A model generated the notes under the pieces. The model was not told the origin of the DNA, did no database searches, and saw only the letters and a program-made list of their open reading frames with translations. From NCBI RefSeq assembly GCF_002802905.1, contig NZ_PEBK01000004.1, forward strand, positions 228,388 through 292,387: a DNA stretch of 64,000 nt, read 5' to 3'. Made by a program: the position numbers and the translations under genes. Origin of the DNA: Bifidobacterium simiarum. GTDB taxonomy: Bacteria > Actinomycetota > Actinomycetes > Actinomycetales > Bifidobacteriaceae. Each line of letters starts with the position of its first letter. Positions within the stretch are counted from its first letter, which is position 1. Of this stretch, positions 8,702 to 17,173 are shown piece by piece.

Positions 8702-10261
8702 ATGGACCAGAACAACAGCTATAACGCCAACTTCGCCGCAGACAATGCGGAGACCATCGCGATGGCGCCTCTGAACATGGAGGAGATGCCCGCACCGCGT
8801 GGCAGCCGCAGCCATGTCGCGAAGAGGAAGCCGGTGGCGCTGATCGTGGCGCTGTCGCTGCTCGCTCTCGTGATCGCGCTGTTCGCGGGGTATGTGATCG
8901 GCGGCCAGTACTACTTCAAGGACAAGGCCGCGCCGGGCGTCACCTTCGGCGGCGTATCGGTGGCCGGACAGACCGCCGACGAACTCAAGGCCACCGTGAA
9001 CGACGCCGTGGCCGCCTCCGCCGTGCAGGTGTCCCTCAAGGGCGGCGACGCCACCAAGGCCAGCCTCAAGGACCTCGGCGTGAGCGTCGACGTGAACAAG
9101 ACCGTGAGCAACCTGCTCAGCGCGAAGAAGGACAACGCCTTCGCCAAGGTCAACCCGTTCCAGAAGACCTCCGTGCCGATGGTGACCAGCACCGACAAGC
9201 TCGCGATGAGCACCTATCTTTCCGACACCCTGATCGGCGAGGACGCCCGCGTGGTCAACGCCTCCGTGAACTACGACACCGCGTCCCAGCAGTTCACCGT
9301 GTCGTCCAGTCGCGCCGGTGAGTCGCCCAAGCTCGACACCGTGACCGCGCGCGTGGCCGAGCTGGCCGCCAACCCGGGCACCACGCTCAGGGCCACCGTG
9401 GACACGCAGACCGAGAACGCGCCGATCAGCGACGAGACCGCCGGCACCACCGCCACCGAGGCCAACAAGCGACTGGCCAGCCAGATCGTGATCTCCAACG
9501 GCGACACCAAGCAGTTCACCATTCCCTCCAGCCAGATCGCCCAGTGGATCAAGATCACCGGCGACCCGGCCAAGGGCACGCTGACGCTCTCCTATGACGA
9601 GAACGCCATCAACACCTACCTTTCCGGCACGCTCTCCAAGGAGCTCAACCAGAAGTCCGTGGCCGAGCAGAACGTCGTGAACTCGCAGGGCACCGTGCTT
9701 GCCGTCGAGGTCGAGGGCGTCAATGGCGTCGAGGTGGCCAGCGACACCAGCAGCACCGCCAAGCAGGTGACTGAGGCCCTGAAGAACGGCTCCTCCGGCG
9801 AGATCAAGGCCGATGCGAAGATCATCAAGTACGAGACGAAGTCCCGCACCGTGCGCTACGACGTGCCGAACGGCGACCCGCACGCGGTGATCAACCTCAG
9901 CGAGCAGAAGGTCTACGCCTACAAGGGCACCACGCTGGTCAACACCTTCCTGATGTCGTCCGGCAAGCCCAGCACCCCCACCGACAACGGCACCTTCTAC
10001 GTGCACACCAAGTACACGTCGCAGACCATGCGCGGTGAGGACTACGTCACGCCGAACGTGCCGTGGGTCACCTACTACAACGGCGGCGAGGGATTCCACG
10101 GCGCCCCGTGGAACACCGACGGCATCGCCAAGGGCGAGCCGCGCTCCCACGGCTGCACCAACATGAACGTGAGCGACGCGAAGTGGATCTACGACTTCCT
10201 GCCGCTCGGCGCCCAGGTCGAGGTGGTAGGCAGCACCCCCTCCTCGGCAGTCCGTGGCTGA
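8702..10261 (+). CDS. L,D-transpeptidase with N-terminal membrane anchor (YkuD family)
   Basis: A 519-residue cell-wall enzyme. One membrane segment (VALIVALSLLALVIALFAGYVI) lies near residues 45-66, followed by two PG_binding_4-like repeats, and a C-terminal YkuD domain with the catalytic signature EPRSHGCTNMNVSDAKWIYDFLP (Cys in SHGC). It forms or exchanges 3-3 cross-links or anchors proteins to peptidoglycan. ATG 8702 follows GGGGAAAG. A -10-like TATAGT lies at 8654-8659, giving a leader of about 35 bases. A terminator follows at 10272. The family call is firm; the choice of acceptor is not visible. Confidence 0.92.
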   Translation: MDQNNSYNANFAADNAETIAMAPLNMEEMPAPRGSRSHVAKRKPVALIVALSLLALVIALFAGYVIGGQYYFKDKAAPGVTFGGVSVAGQTADELKATVNDAVAASAVQVSLKGGDATKASLKDLGVSVDVNKTVSNLLSAKKDNAFAKVNPFQKTSVPMVTSTDKLAMSTYLSDTLIGEDARVVNASVNYDTASQQFTVSSSRAGESPKLDTVTARVAELAANPGTTLRATVDTQTENAPISDETAGTTATEANKRLASQIVISNGDTKQFTIPSSQIAQWIKITGDPAKGTLTLSYDENAINTYLSGTLSKELNQKSVAEQNVVNSQGTVLAVEVEGVNGVEVASDTSSTAKQVTEALKNGSSGEIKADAKIIKYETKSRTVRYDVPNGDPHAVINLSEQKVYAYKGTTLVNTFLMSSGKPSTPTDNGTFYVHTKYTSQTMRGEDYVTPNVPWVTYYNGGEGFHGAPWNTDGIAKGEPRSHGCTNMNVSDAKWIYDFLPLGAQVEVVGSTPSSAVRG

Positions 10262-10271
10262 ACCCGTTAAG

Positions 10272-10291
10272 AAAACGCCAGAGGCGTTTTT
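10272..10291 (+). terminator. Terminator after the L,D-transpeptidase gene
   Basis: AAAACGCC and GGCGTTTT arms with a three-base loop, 11 bases past the stop. Confidence 0.8.
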
Positions 10292-10300
10292 AGGACTCAG

Positions 10301-10401
10301 GCGAGCCGACAGGCGAGCTTAAAAAAAACGAGCCGACAGGATTTCACCGAGTAATGGACGGCAGAGCCGTTCATCGGTGAAATGCGAGCCGACAGGCGAG
10401 C
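10301..10401. repeat. Repeated GCGAGCCGACAGG motifs flanking a hairpin
   Basis: GCGAGCCGACAGGCGAGC occurs at 10301-10318 and 10384-10401, with a shorter copy at 10329-10340. Between them ATTTCACCGA (10341-10350) pairs with TCGGTGAAAT (10374-10383). Confidence 0.75.
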
Positions 10402-10423
10402 GAAGGCCCGAAGCCCGGATATG

Positions 10424-10470
10424 GGCTTCCCCCTCCGGGGGAAGCTGTCGGCGCTAGCCGACTGATGAGG
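10424..10470 (+). repeat. Two-hairpin dispersed repeat
   Basis: GGCTTCCCCC/GGGGGAAGC hairpin, then TGTCGGC/GCCGACTGATGAGG. It faces the inverted copy at 10496. Confidence 0.85.
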
Positions 10471-10495
10471 GGTTTCGAGCGAAGCTTCGTCGTCA

Positions 10496-10542
10496 CCTCA
10501 TCCGACCGGCTGTCGCCGTCCACCTTCCCCTCAAGGGGAAGG
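10496..10542 (-). repeat. Two-hairpin dispersed repeat, inverted partner
   Basis: CCTCATCCGACCGGC, then a second arm, CCACC and CCTTCCCC/GGGGAAGG. With the copy at 10424 it forms a head-to-head pair separated by 25 bases. Confidence 0.85.
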
Positions 10543-10556
10543 CAAGGTCATCTCTC

Positions 10557-10595
10557 AAACGCTCCCTTGGTCTTCGGACCGGGGAGCGTTTTGTT
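10557..10595 (+). terminator. Hairpin terminator with T-tract
   Basis: AAACGCTCCC and GGGAGCGTTTT arms, ending in TTTTGTTT. No gene ends immediately before it, so it may insulate gcvH from upstream transcription. Confidence 0.65.
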
Positions 10596-10650
10596 TGCCG
10601 GGACTTCGCTCTGAGAGTCTCGGACGATGGCCGCGGGTAGGCTAGGAGTC

Positions 10651-11073
10651 ATGAGTGACGAACTGAGTGAATTTTCGCCCGAGGACGCCGGTAAGAACAT
10701 CGACATCCCGGATCATCTGAGCTACACGGCGGACCACGTCTGGGTCGACGACTCCGTGGATCCGCTGGTCATCGGCATCACCGAGTACGCCACCGAGCAG
10801 CTGGGTGAGATCGTCTTCGTGGAGTTCCCCGAGGTCGGGTCCCAGGTGGAGGCCGGCGACGAGATCGCGCAGCTGGAATCCTCCAAGGTGGTCTCCCCGC
10901 TGGTCAGCCCGGTGTCCGGCACCGTGAAGTACGTGAACCGCGAGGCCTACGACGATCCCTCCGTGATCGACAACGATCCGTATGGCGAGGGATGGCTGAT
11001 CAAGATCGAGGCCGACGACGACGCCCCCGATCTGCTGACCGCCGAGGAATACGCCAAGGTCGCCCATGACTGA
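10651..11073 (+). CDS. gcvH: Glycine cleavage system H-like lipoyl-carrier protein
   Basis: A 140-residue lipoyl-domain protein. HVWVDDSVDPLVIGITEYATEQLGEIVFVEFPEVG matches GcvH, and IAQLESSKVVSPLVSPVSG presents the lipoyl-lysine. GYGEGWLIKI-like DPYGEGWLIKIEA is the family C-terminal motif. I start at ATG 10651 behind AGGAG; an earlier in-frame ATG lacks a site. No gcvP or gcvT is present in the window, so either the glycine cleavage system lies elsewhere or this carrier serves another role, such as lipoyl relay. It overlaps the next gene by 8 bases, an unusual pairing with a lipid phosphatase. Confidence 0.9.
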   Translation: MSDELSEFSPEDAGKNIDIPDHLSYTADHVWVDDSVDPLVIGITEYATEQLGEIVFVEFPEVGSQVEAGDEIAQLESSKVVSPLVSPVSGTVKYVNREAYDDPSVIDNDPYGEGWLIKIEADDDAPDLLTAEEYAKVAHD

Positions 11074-12340
11074 TCTCCACCTGCGTCCCCTGCATATGCT
11101 GCACACGCCCGCCACGCCGCTGCAGGATACGCCGTCGGTGAACGAGACCCCCACCAACGCGCACGGCGAGGAGCTGATCCCCGCCCAGCACGCCACCACC
11201 ACCTTCGATGCGGCCAGCAAGCACGAGCGGATCTCGGCCCAGCCGTTCCGCGTCCGTGCGATGCGCCACACGGTGCTCGGCGCGTTCGGCGTGTGGACGA
11301 AGGTCTCCAACGTCATCGCCCGTCAGCTGCTCGGATGGTTCCCGCGTGTCGAGCCGTACATCGGCTACGGCACCGGCTCCTACTCCCGTCTGATCTGCCG
11401 TACGGTCTACGCGCCGGCTACGCGCACCGCCGGCATGATCATGCGTGGCATCCGCGCCCTGCTCATGGTCCCCGCCGCGCATACGCAGGTGAAGATCAGC
11501 ATCGACTCCACGCCGCTGGTCACCGTGCAGGTGGGCGATTCCGCCTCCTACGATGCGGTGGACGCACACCCCGATCTCAGCAGCAAGTACGCGGTCTCCG
11601 ATACGCAGGGATACCTTGATCTGGTGGCCGAGCGCGAGCTCGAGCCTGGCAAGCACGACGTGAGCTACGCGGTCGCCCATCGCGAGCCGGTGCACTCCAC
11701 GCTGTACACGATCCCCGCCGACGCGAAGGTGGGCATCATCTCCGACGTGGACGACACGATCATGGTCACGCAGGCGCCGATCCTGTGGCGTGCGGCCTAC
11801 AATCTGCTCTTCCTCAACCCGCGCAAGCGGCTGAGCGTGCCGTCGATGTCGGTGTTCTACTCCAAACTGCAGGAGCAGTTCCCCGACGCGCCGTTCTTCT
11901 ATCTCTCCACCTCCCCGTGGAACGTGGAGGGGTCGATCCGCCACTGCATCGAATACCACGGCTTCCCCGAGGGGCCGCTGCTGCTGCGCGATCTCGATCC
12001 GCGGCCGAAGACGTTCATCCAGTCCGGCGTGCAGCACAAGCTGGAGTTCGTGGAGCAGCTGATGGCCGACTTCCCGCAGATGAAGTTCATCCTGCTCGGC
12101 GATGACGGTCAGAAGGATCCGACCACCTACGCGACGATCGCCCGCCGGTACGAGGGGCGCGTGCTCGCGATCGGCATCCGTCAGCTCAATCCGGGCGAAA
12201 GCGGCATCCCGCTGCAGAAGATGGCCGGGGTCACGGCCACCCAGCCCGCGCCGGCCCTCGACGTACCGGTGTTCTACGGCACCACGGGCAAGAACCTGAT
12301 GAAGACGATGCTGCCGTACCTGCAGAGTCTGCACGACTGA
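11066..12340 (+). CDS. App1-type phosphatase domain protein (DUF2183)
   Basis: A 424-residue protein of the App1/DUF2183 family (HAD-like phosphatidate phosphatases). The catalytic DxDxT-type motif is IISDVDDTIMVTQAP, followed by PFFYLSTSPWNVEG, then KLEFVEQLMADFPQMKFILLGDDGQKDPTTYATIA, the usual family blocks. The N-terminal half has an Ig-like region (KISIDSTPLVTVQVGDSASYDAVDAH). Its start overlaps the gcvH stop (ATGACTGA), which indicates translational coupling. Action on phosphatidate is known for yeast App1; for bacterial members the substrate is inferred. The upstream TM-like residues are not hydrophobic enough to call a signal peptide. Confidence 0.85.
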   Translation: MTDLHLRPLHMLHTPATPLQDTPSVNETPTNAHGEELIPAQHATTTFDAASKHERISAQPFRVRAMRHTVLGAFGVWTKVSNVIARQLLGWFPRVEPYIGYGTGSYSRLICRTVYAPATRTAGMIMRGIRALLMVPAAHTQVKISIDSTPLVTVQVGDSASYDAVDAHPDLSSKYAVSDTQGYLDLVAERELEPGKHDVSYAVAHREPVHSTLYTIPADAKVGIISDVDDTIMVTQAPILWRAAYNLLFLNPRKRLSVPSMSVFYSKLQEQFPDAPFFYLSTSPWNVEGSIRHCIEYHGFPEGPLLLRDLDPRPKTFIQSGVQHKLEFVEQLMADFPQMKFILLGDDGQKDPTTYATIARRYEGRVLAIGIRQLNPGESGIPLQKMAGVTATQPAPALDVPVFYGTTGKNLMKTMLPYLQSLHD

Positions 12341-12394
12341 TCGTCTGTACTACTGATTGATCGTCTGCCCGATTGATCGGCTACCCGGCCGGTT

Positions 12395-12446
12395 TTTGGG
12401 ATCGGTCTTTGGGGTCGGTCACTGGGATCGGTCACTGGGCCGATTA
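12395..12446. repeat. 13-bp tandem repeat upstream of the oligopeptidase gene
   Basis: Four units: TTTGGGATCGGTC, TTTGGGGTCGGTC, ACTGGGATCGGTC and a decayed ACTGGGCCGATTA. It lies about 80 bases before the start codon. Confidence 0.8.
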
Positions 12447-12524
12447 TTCCGCCCCTTGGCGAAAAGCGTCGAAAAGGCGGGGCGGTACGCCCATCCCGTA
12501 CGAAAGCGTGCGATACTGAATCGT

Positions 12525-15038
12525 ATGACTTCTTCGGACTATATGGGAGACCCCGCCTTCGACGACGTTGCGGGACTCAAGCCGCCTTACGCGGTCAAGG
12601 AACCGAGCCAGCGCAAGGCGCAGGGAGATGTGTTCGACGACCCGTACGAGTGGATGCGGGACAAGGAATCCGAGCGGACTCAGGACTACGTGGCCGCTCA
12701 GAATGAATACTGCGAGCGGCGTATGGCCGGTCTCAAGACGTTGCGCGGCACGCTGTTCGAGGAGATCAAGTCGCGTATTCAGCAGACCGACATGTCGGTG
12801 CCGACCCGCATGAACGACTACTGGTATTTCACGCGTACCGAGGAGGGCAAGCAGTACGGCATCCAGTGTCGTGTGCCGGTACGCGACGCGGACGACTGGG
12901 ATCCGCCCACCATCAACGCGAACGGTCTGCTGGGCGACGGTCAGACCGAGGAGACGGTGTTCGACTGCAACGTGGAGTCCGAAGGCCATGACTTCTTCAG
13001 CATCGGCGGCCTTGATCTCAGCCACGACGGGCGGTATCTCGCCTACAGCGTGGACACGGCCGGCAACGAGCGCTACGACCTGAAGATCCGCGATCTGAAG
13101 ACGGGGGAGGACTTCCCCGAAACGATCCATGAGATCGCCGGCGGCGGATGTATCACGCCGGACGGCCAGTGGGTGTTCTACACCCGCGTGGACGAGGCAT
13201 GGCGCCCGTACTGCGTGTGGCGGCACCGCGTCGGCACCTCGCCCGACGAGGACGTGGAGGTATACCGCGATCCCGACGACCGCTTCTGGGTTGGCGTGGG
13301 CACCTCGTTCGACGAGCAGCACATCATCATCGAATCCAGTTCCAAGACCACCTCCGAAGTGCTGATGCTGCCGGTGGAGACCCCGGAGGGCGAATTCCAT
13401 CCGTTCATCGAACGTCAGCCCGGCGTGGAGTACGACGTGAGCTTCGCCCGTTTCGAGGATGAGCGCGGCGACATCCCGGTGGCGCTGGTGATCCACAACG
13501 TCACCAACCCGAACTTCGAGATCGATGTGATCGACATGCGCCTGCACAAGCCTCCGTACAAGCTCGGCGAAGGCATGTGCGTGGCGCAGGGCAGCCCGGC
13601 CGGATGCGAGCCGCCGCGCGGGGTCACGCCGTCGCCGGCCACCAGGGCCACGTTCTACCAGTCCGTGGGCACGATCTGCTCCAACCCGCGCAATCCCGCG
13701 GTGCTGCAGGACGTGCAGGGCCTGCGCATCGAGGGCATCGCCATGTACAAGCACTTCGTGGCGCTGTCGTACCGGGCCAACAGCCTGCCGCATCTGGCCG
13801 TAATGCCCAAGGTGCAGGCCAAGGAGGACTTCCTCGCCAACCGCCAGTGGGGCTTCGGCGAGATCCTGCCGCGCGTGGACGGCAAGCTGTATTCGATCGG
13901 CATGAGCGGCAACCCGTCGTATGACGCGCCGCGTATGCGCTACACCACCGTGAGCTACACGCAGCCGGGCGAGCTGCACGAATACGATCCGGAAACCGAC
14001 GAGGACGTGCTGCTCAAGCGCTCCACCGTGCTGGGCGACTACGATCCGGCCGACTACGCCGAGAAGCGGCTGTGGGTGCGTGTGCGCGACGGCGAGCATG
14101 TGCCCGTCTCGCTGGTGTGGCGACGCGGCACGGTGCCGGCGCTGGAGGGCGCGGCCGAGGGCCTGACCAGCGAGGTGATCGAGGTGCCGCGCGAGCTGAC
14201 CCTCTCACTGGAGGACTCCGCCTACAGCCAGCCGGTGCGTTCGATGGAAAGCGTGGACGACGAGCAGAAGCTCGAGCGGATCCACTCCAAGCCGCTGCGC
14301 TCCATGTTCATCACCGGCTATGGCGCCTACGAGATCAGCTCCGATCCGAGCTTCTCGGTGCCGAGGCTCAGCCTGCTCGACCGCGGCGTGCTGTACGCGG
14401 TGCCGCATGTGCGCGGCGGTGGCGAAATGGGCCGCGCCTGGTACGAGCAGGGACGCAAGCTGCACAAGATGAACACGTTCATCGACTTCGTGGACGCCAC
14501 GGCCGCCCTGCAGCGCGCCGGATACGCCGATCCGCGGCACACCGTGGCCAACGGCGGCTCGGCCGGTGGCCTGCTCATGGGCGTGATCGCGAACATGGCC
14601 CCGCAGCTGTATGCGGGCATCGAGGCCGACGTGCCGTTCGTCGACGCGCTCACCTCGATCCTCGACACCTCCCTGCCGCTCACCGTCACCGAGTGGGACG
14701 AGTGGGGCGATCCTCTGCACAACTCGACCGTGTACCGCTATATGAAGGAGTACTCGCCGTACGAGAACGTGATGAGCGCCGACGAGCGCGAGCAGACGTT
14801 CGGCACCCGGCACTTCCCGGCCATGTTCATCACCACGTCGATGAACGACACGCGCGTGCTGTACGTGGAGCCGCTCAAGTGGCTGGCCAAGCTGCAGGAG
14901 CCGGAAACCGAGGCGGACGCCATCGCGAAGATCGAGGTGGAGGCGGGCCACGGCGGCGTCTCCGGCCGATACAAGCGCTGGCAGGAGATCGCCTACGAAA
15001 ACGCCTGGTGCCTGGCCGCCATGGGCATCGAGGACTGA
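12525..15038 (+). CDS. ptrB: Oligopeptidase B-like S9 family peptidase
   Basis: An 837-residue prolyl-oligopeptidase-family enzyme. An N-terminal beta-propeller (about residues 60-560) precedes the alpha/beta-hydrolase domain with the nucleophile in TVANGGSAGGLLMGVIANM and the catalytic His in EVEAGHGGVSGRYKRW; SMNDTRVLYVEPLKW precedes it with the acid residue. It is longer than typical PtrB (about 690-720), with inserts in the propeller, including a Pro/Gly-rich stretch near GCEPPRGVTPSPATRATF. It cuts peptides, classically after Lys or Arg. I use ATG 12525: GATACT at 12512-12517 ends 7 bases before it, so the mRNA may be leaderless. The longer frame has a repeat-derived N terminus. Confidence 0.88.
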   Translation: MTSSDYMGDPAFDDVAGLKPPYAVKEPSQRKAQGDVFDDPYEWMRDKESERTQDYVAAQNEYCERRMAGLKTLRGTLFEEIKSRIQQTDMSVPTRMNDYWYFTRTEEGKQYGIQCRVPVRDADDWDPPTINANGLLGDGQTEETVFDCNVESEGHDFFSIGGLDLSHDGRYLAYSVDTAGNERYDLKIRDLKTGEDFPETIHEIAGGGCITPDGQWVFYTRVDEAWRPYCVWRHRVGTSPDEDVEVYRDPDDRFWVGVGTSFDEQHIIIESSSKTTSEVLMLPVETPEGEFHPFIERQPGVEYDVSFARFEDERGDIPVALVIHNVTNPNFEIDVIDMRLHKPPYKLGEGMCVAQGSPAGCEPPRGVTPSPATRATFYQSVGTICSNPRNPAVLQDVQGLRIEGIAMYKHFVALSYRANSLPHLAVMPKVQAKEDFLANRQWGFGEILPRVDGKLYSIGMSGNPSYDAPRMRYTTVSYTQPGELHEYDPETDEDVLLKRSTVLGDYDPADYAEKRLWVRVRDGEHVPVSLVWRRGTVPALEGAAEGLTSEVIEVPRELTLSLEDSAYSQPVRSMESVDDEQKLERIHSKPLRSMFITGYGAYEISSDPSFSVPRLSLLDRGVLYAVPHVRGGGEMGRAWYEQGRKLHKMNTFIDFVDATAALQRAGYADPRHTVANGGSAGGLLMGVIANMAPQLYAGIEADVPFVDALTSILDTSLPLTVTEWDEWGDPLHNSTVYRYMKEYSPYENVMSADEREQTFGTRHFPAMFITTSMNDTRVLYVEPLKWLAKLQEPETEADAIAKIEVEAGHGGVSGRYKRWQEIAYENAWCLAAMGIED

Positions 15039-15118
15039 GCTGGTATCCGTCCGAGTTCAGTGAGTTCCGAGCTTATCGTCGGCTGAGACGCATGCGCTGT
15101 CGATTGAGACGCATGCGC

Positions 15119-15343
15119 TCAGCCGCGATGCACCCATTGGGGGTGTTCGGAGAGAAATCGTTGCCATTGTTCCGGCATGGGCATGTTCTTCGGCCAGTTC
15201 TCCGGATACAGTGTGGTGCGTCCTTCTCGGAAAAGCTCTCCGTTCTCGAGCATCGTCTCCCAATGCTCCATCATGTCCTCGGAGATCACTGTCGGCTGAT
15301 CGGCATGGGAGGCCGGCGACTTATGTGCTGTGACGTCTGTCAT
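15119..15343 (-). CDS. Small hypothetical protein, second gene of a two-gene cassette
   Basis: A 74-residue protein (MTDVTAHKSPASHADQPTVI...) starting at ATG 15343 behind AAGGAG on the minus strand. I see no known motif. The second half is aromatic and Pro-rich (TLYPENWPKNMPMPEQWQRFL). It lies 97 bases downstream of the 99-residue gene at 15441-15740 on the same strand. The pair sits alone between the convergent ptrB gene and divergent leuB gene. Antitoxin is a possible role, but no ribbon-helix-helix or HTH is visible. Confidence 0.65.
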   Translation of the reverse strand: MTDVTAHKSPASHADQPTVISEDMMEHWETMLENGELFREGRTTLYPENWPKNMPMPEQWQRFLSEHPQWVHRG

Positions 15344-15440
15344 ATGTGGCTCCTTCCTCGTTTGCTCCTCCGTCTGGGCATTGCTTTCGGTTGCCCAGTT
15401 CATGGGGCATCTGTCGGCGTGGATGATGGGTGAACGCTCG

Positions 15441-15740
15441 TCATGGAAACCCGAATTCGTGCCGGAAATGCGTCGTCGCGATGTTCGAGTGATACAGCAC
15501 TCGCAGGGGGTTTCCCATGCTGTCGGTGTAGGCGGCGGCATCATAGGCCACCATCTCGATCATTCTACCGTCGTCATCGAATCCTATCGCCATGATCTGC
15601 CGGGGATTCGTCGATACGCGCAGATGATTGCCGATCTGATGATTCCATGCATGCACCACCGATTGAGGTTCGACATGGGCGGCCCGACCAGTGACGATAC
15701 GTTTGTGCAATGCGAAATTCGGACTGATGTCGTTGCTCAT
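15441..15740 (-). CDS. Small hypothetical protein, possible toxin of a toxin-antitoxin pair
   Basis: A 99-residue protein starting at ATG 15740, preceded by AAGGAG. The middle region QSVVHAWNHQIGNHLRV...IMAIGFDDDGRMIEMVAYD resembles, from memory, a family of small actinobacterial proteins with the pattern VxxAWxx...VAIGxDxxGRxIExVA that are often paired with a small partner gene and sometimes labelled toxins. The catalytic residues of BrnT or RelE are not clearly present. A possible toxin role is inference from size, pairing and isolation. Confidence 0.65.
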   Translation of the reverse strand: MSNDISPNFALHKRIVTGRAAHVEPQSVVHAWNHQIGNHLRVSTNPRQIMAIGFDDDGRMIEMVAYDAAAYTDSMGNPLRVLYHSNIATTHFRHEFGFP

Positions 15741-15965
15741 TGCAGGGCTCCTTCCCCTGTCGGATTTCAGCGGATGGTATTCAGCCTAAGAAGTTCGAGA
15801 TTCCATGCCAATGGTGATCGGACAATGTGGTCGAATGTGGATGTTTCCTGAAATGACAACGCTGGCGGTGATGTGGATATCCGTTTCGCCATCCACAGCG
15901 TCCGGTCTGTCCATAACGCGGAACGGGGTGGGTTGATTTGGACGTATCCACCTACCCTGTTGGGT

Positions 15966-17006
15966 ATGGCAAATGACATCAAGACATTGAACCTCGCGGT
16001 CATTCCCGGCGACGGCATCGGCAAGGAAGTCACGCCGGTCGCCCAGGCCGTGCTGGAAAAGGCCTCCGAAGGCGTGATCAACTTCAACTACACCAACTTC
16101 GAGCTGGGCGCCGAGCGCTACCTGCGCGACGGCTCGATCCTGCCCGACGACGAGCTGGAGGAGATCAAGAAGCAGGACGCCATCCTGCTCGGCGCCGTCG
16201 GCGACCCGCGCATCAAGGCCGGCATTCTGGAGCGCGGCCTGCTGCTCAAGCTCCGCTTCGCGCTCGACCAGTACATCAACCTGCGTCCGACCAAGCTGTA
16301 CAAGGGCGTCACCTCGCCGCTCGCGAACCCCGGCGACATCGACTTCGTCGTCGTGCGTGAAGGCACCGAGGGCCTGTACTGTGGCGCCGGCGGCGCTGTG
16401 CGCGTCGGCACGCCGAACGAAGTGGCCACCGAGGTCTCCATCAACACCGCCTACGGCGTGGAGCGCGTGGTGCGCTACGCCTTCCAGCTGGCCATGAAGC
16501 GCAAGAAGCACGTCACGCTCGTGCACAAGAAGAACGTGCTCGTCAACGCCGGCGACATGTGGCAGCGCATCGTCGACAAGGTCGGCGAGGAGTACCCGGA
16601 GGTCACGCACGACTACCTGCACATCGACGCGACCACCATCTTCCTGGTCTCCAACCCGAGCCGCTTCGATGTGATCCTCACCGACAACCTCTTCGGCGAC
16701 ATCATCACCGACGAGGCCGGTGCCGTGGTCGGTGGCGTAGGCTATTCCGCCTCCGGCTGCATCAACGCCAGCAACGAATACCCGTCGATGTTCGAGCCGA
16801 TCCACGGATCCGCCCCCGACATCGCCGGCAAGGGCATCGCCAACCCGACGGCCGCCGTGCTGTCCACCGCCATGCTGCTGCGTCACTTCGGCTACGACGA
16901 GATCGCCGAGCGCATCGACGCCGCGGTCGAAGCCGACATCGAGGAGCTCGGCTCCACCCAGCGCAGCACCGAGCAGGTCGGCAACGACATCCTCGCCCGC
17001 CTGTAA
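15966..17006 (+). CDS. leuB: 3-isopropylmalate dehydrogenase
   Basis: A 346-residue isopropylmalate/isocitrate dehydrogenase family enzyme. [17 protein letters not shown] opens it, and [34 protein letters not shown] carries metal-binding aspartates of the family signature. [34 protein letters not shown] is the NAD-binding block. It catalyses the third step of leucine synthesis. ATG 15966 fits family starts; there is no Shine-Dalgarno sequence, but TACCCT at 15953-15958 ends 7 bases before the ATG, so the mRNA may be leaderless. It stands alone, apart from other leu genes. Confidence 0.95.
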   Translation: MANDIKTLNLAVIPGDGIGKEVTPVAQAVLEKASEGVINFNYTNFELGAERYLRDGSILPDDELEEIKKQDAILLGAVGDPRIKAGILERGLLLKLRFALDQYINLRPTKLYKGVTSPLANPGDIDFVVVREGTEGLYCGAGGAVRVGTPNEVATEVSINTAYGVERVVRYAFQLAMKRKKHVTLVHKKNVLVNAGDMWQRIVDKVGEEYPEVTHDYLHIDATTIFLVSNPSRFDVILTDNLFGDIITDEAGAVVGGVGYSASGCINASNEYPSMFEPIHGSAPDIAGKGIANPTAAVLSTAMLLRHFGYDEIAERIDAAVEADIEELGSTQRSTEQVGNDILARL

Positions 17007-17088
17007 TCGCCGCGATCCAGGCCGGACTGCCGCCTGATCGCCGCCCACCCGGCCATCTGGCCTCGTCGGGCGCCCAGCCTCCCCAACA

Positions 17089-17122
17089 GGGCCGGAACCG
17101 CCATCACACGGTTCCGGCCCTT
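17089..17122. terminator. Terminator between leuB and the LacI gene
   Basis: GGGCCGGAACCG at 17089-17100 pairs exactly with CGGTTCCGGCCC at 17109-17120. The genes converge, so it may serve both. The plus-strand T-tract is only TT. Confidence 0.75.
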
Positions 17123-17173
17123 GGCATATTCATGGCGTTTCGGCGATGGGCGGGGGTGGGGTAACCGAAAAAA

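Noticed and set aside
8354..10150. A 598-residue minus-strand frame opposite the L,D-transpeptidase
   Set aside because: No motif and strongly biased residues; the plus strand has the SHGC signature.
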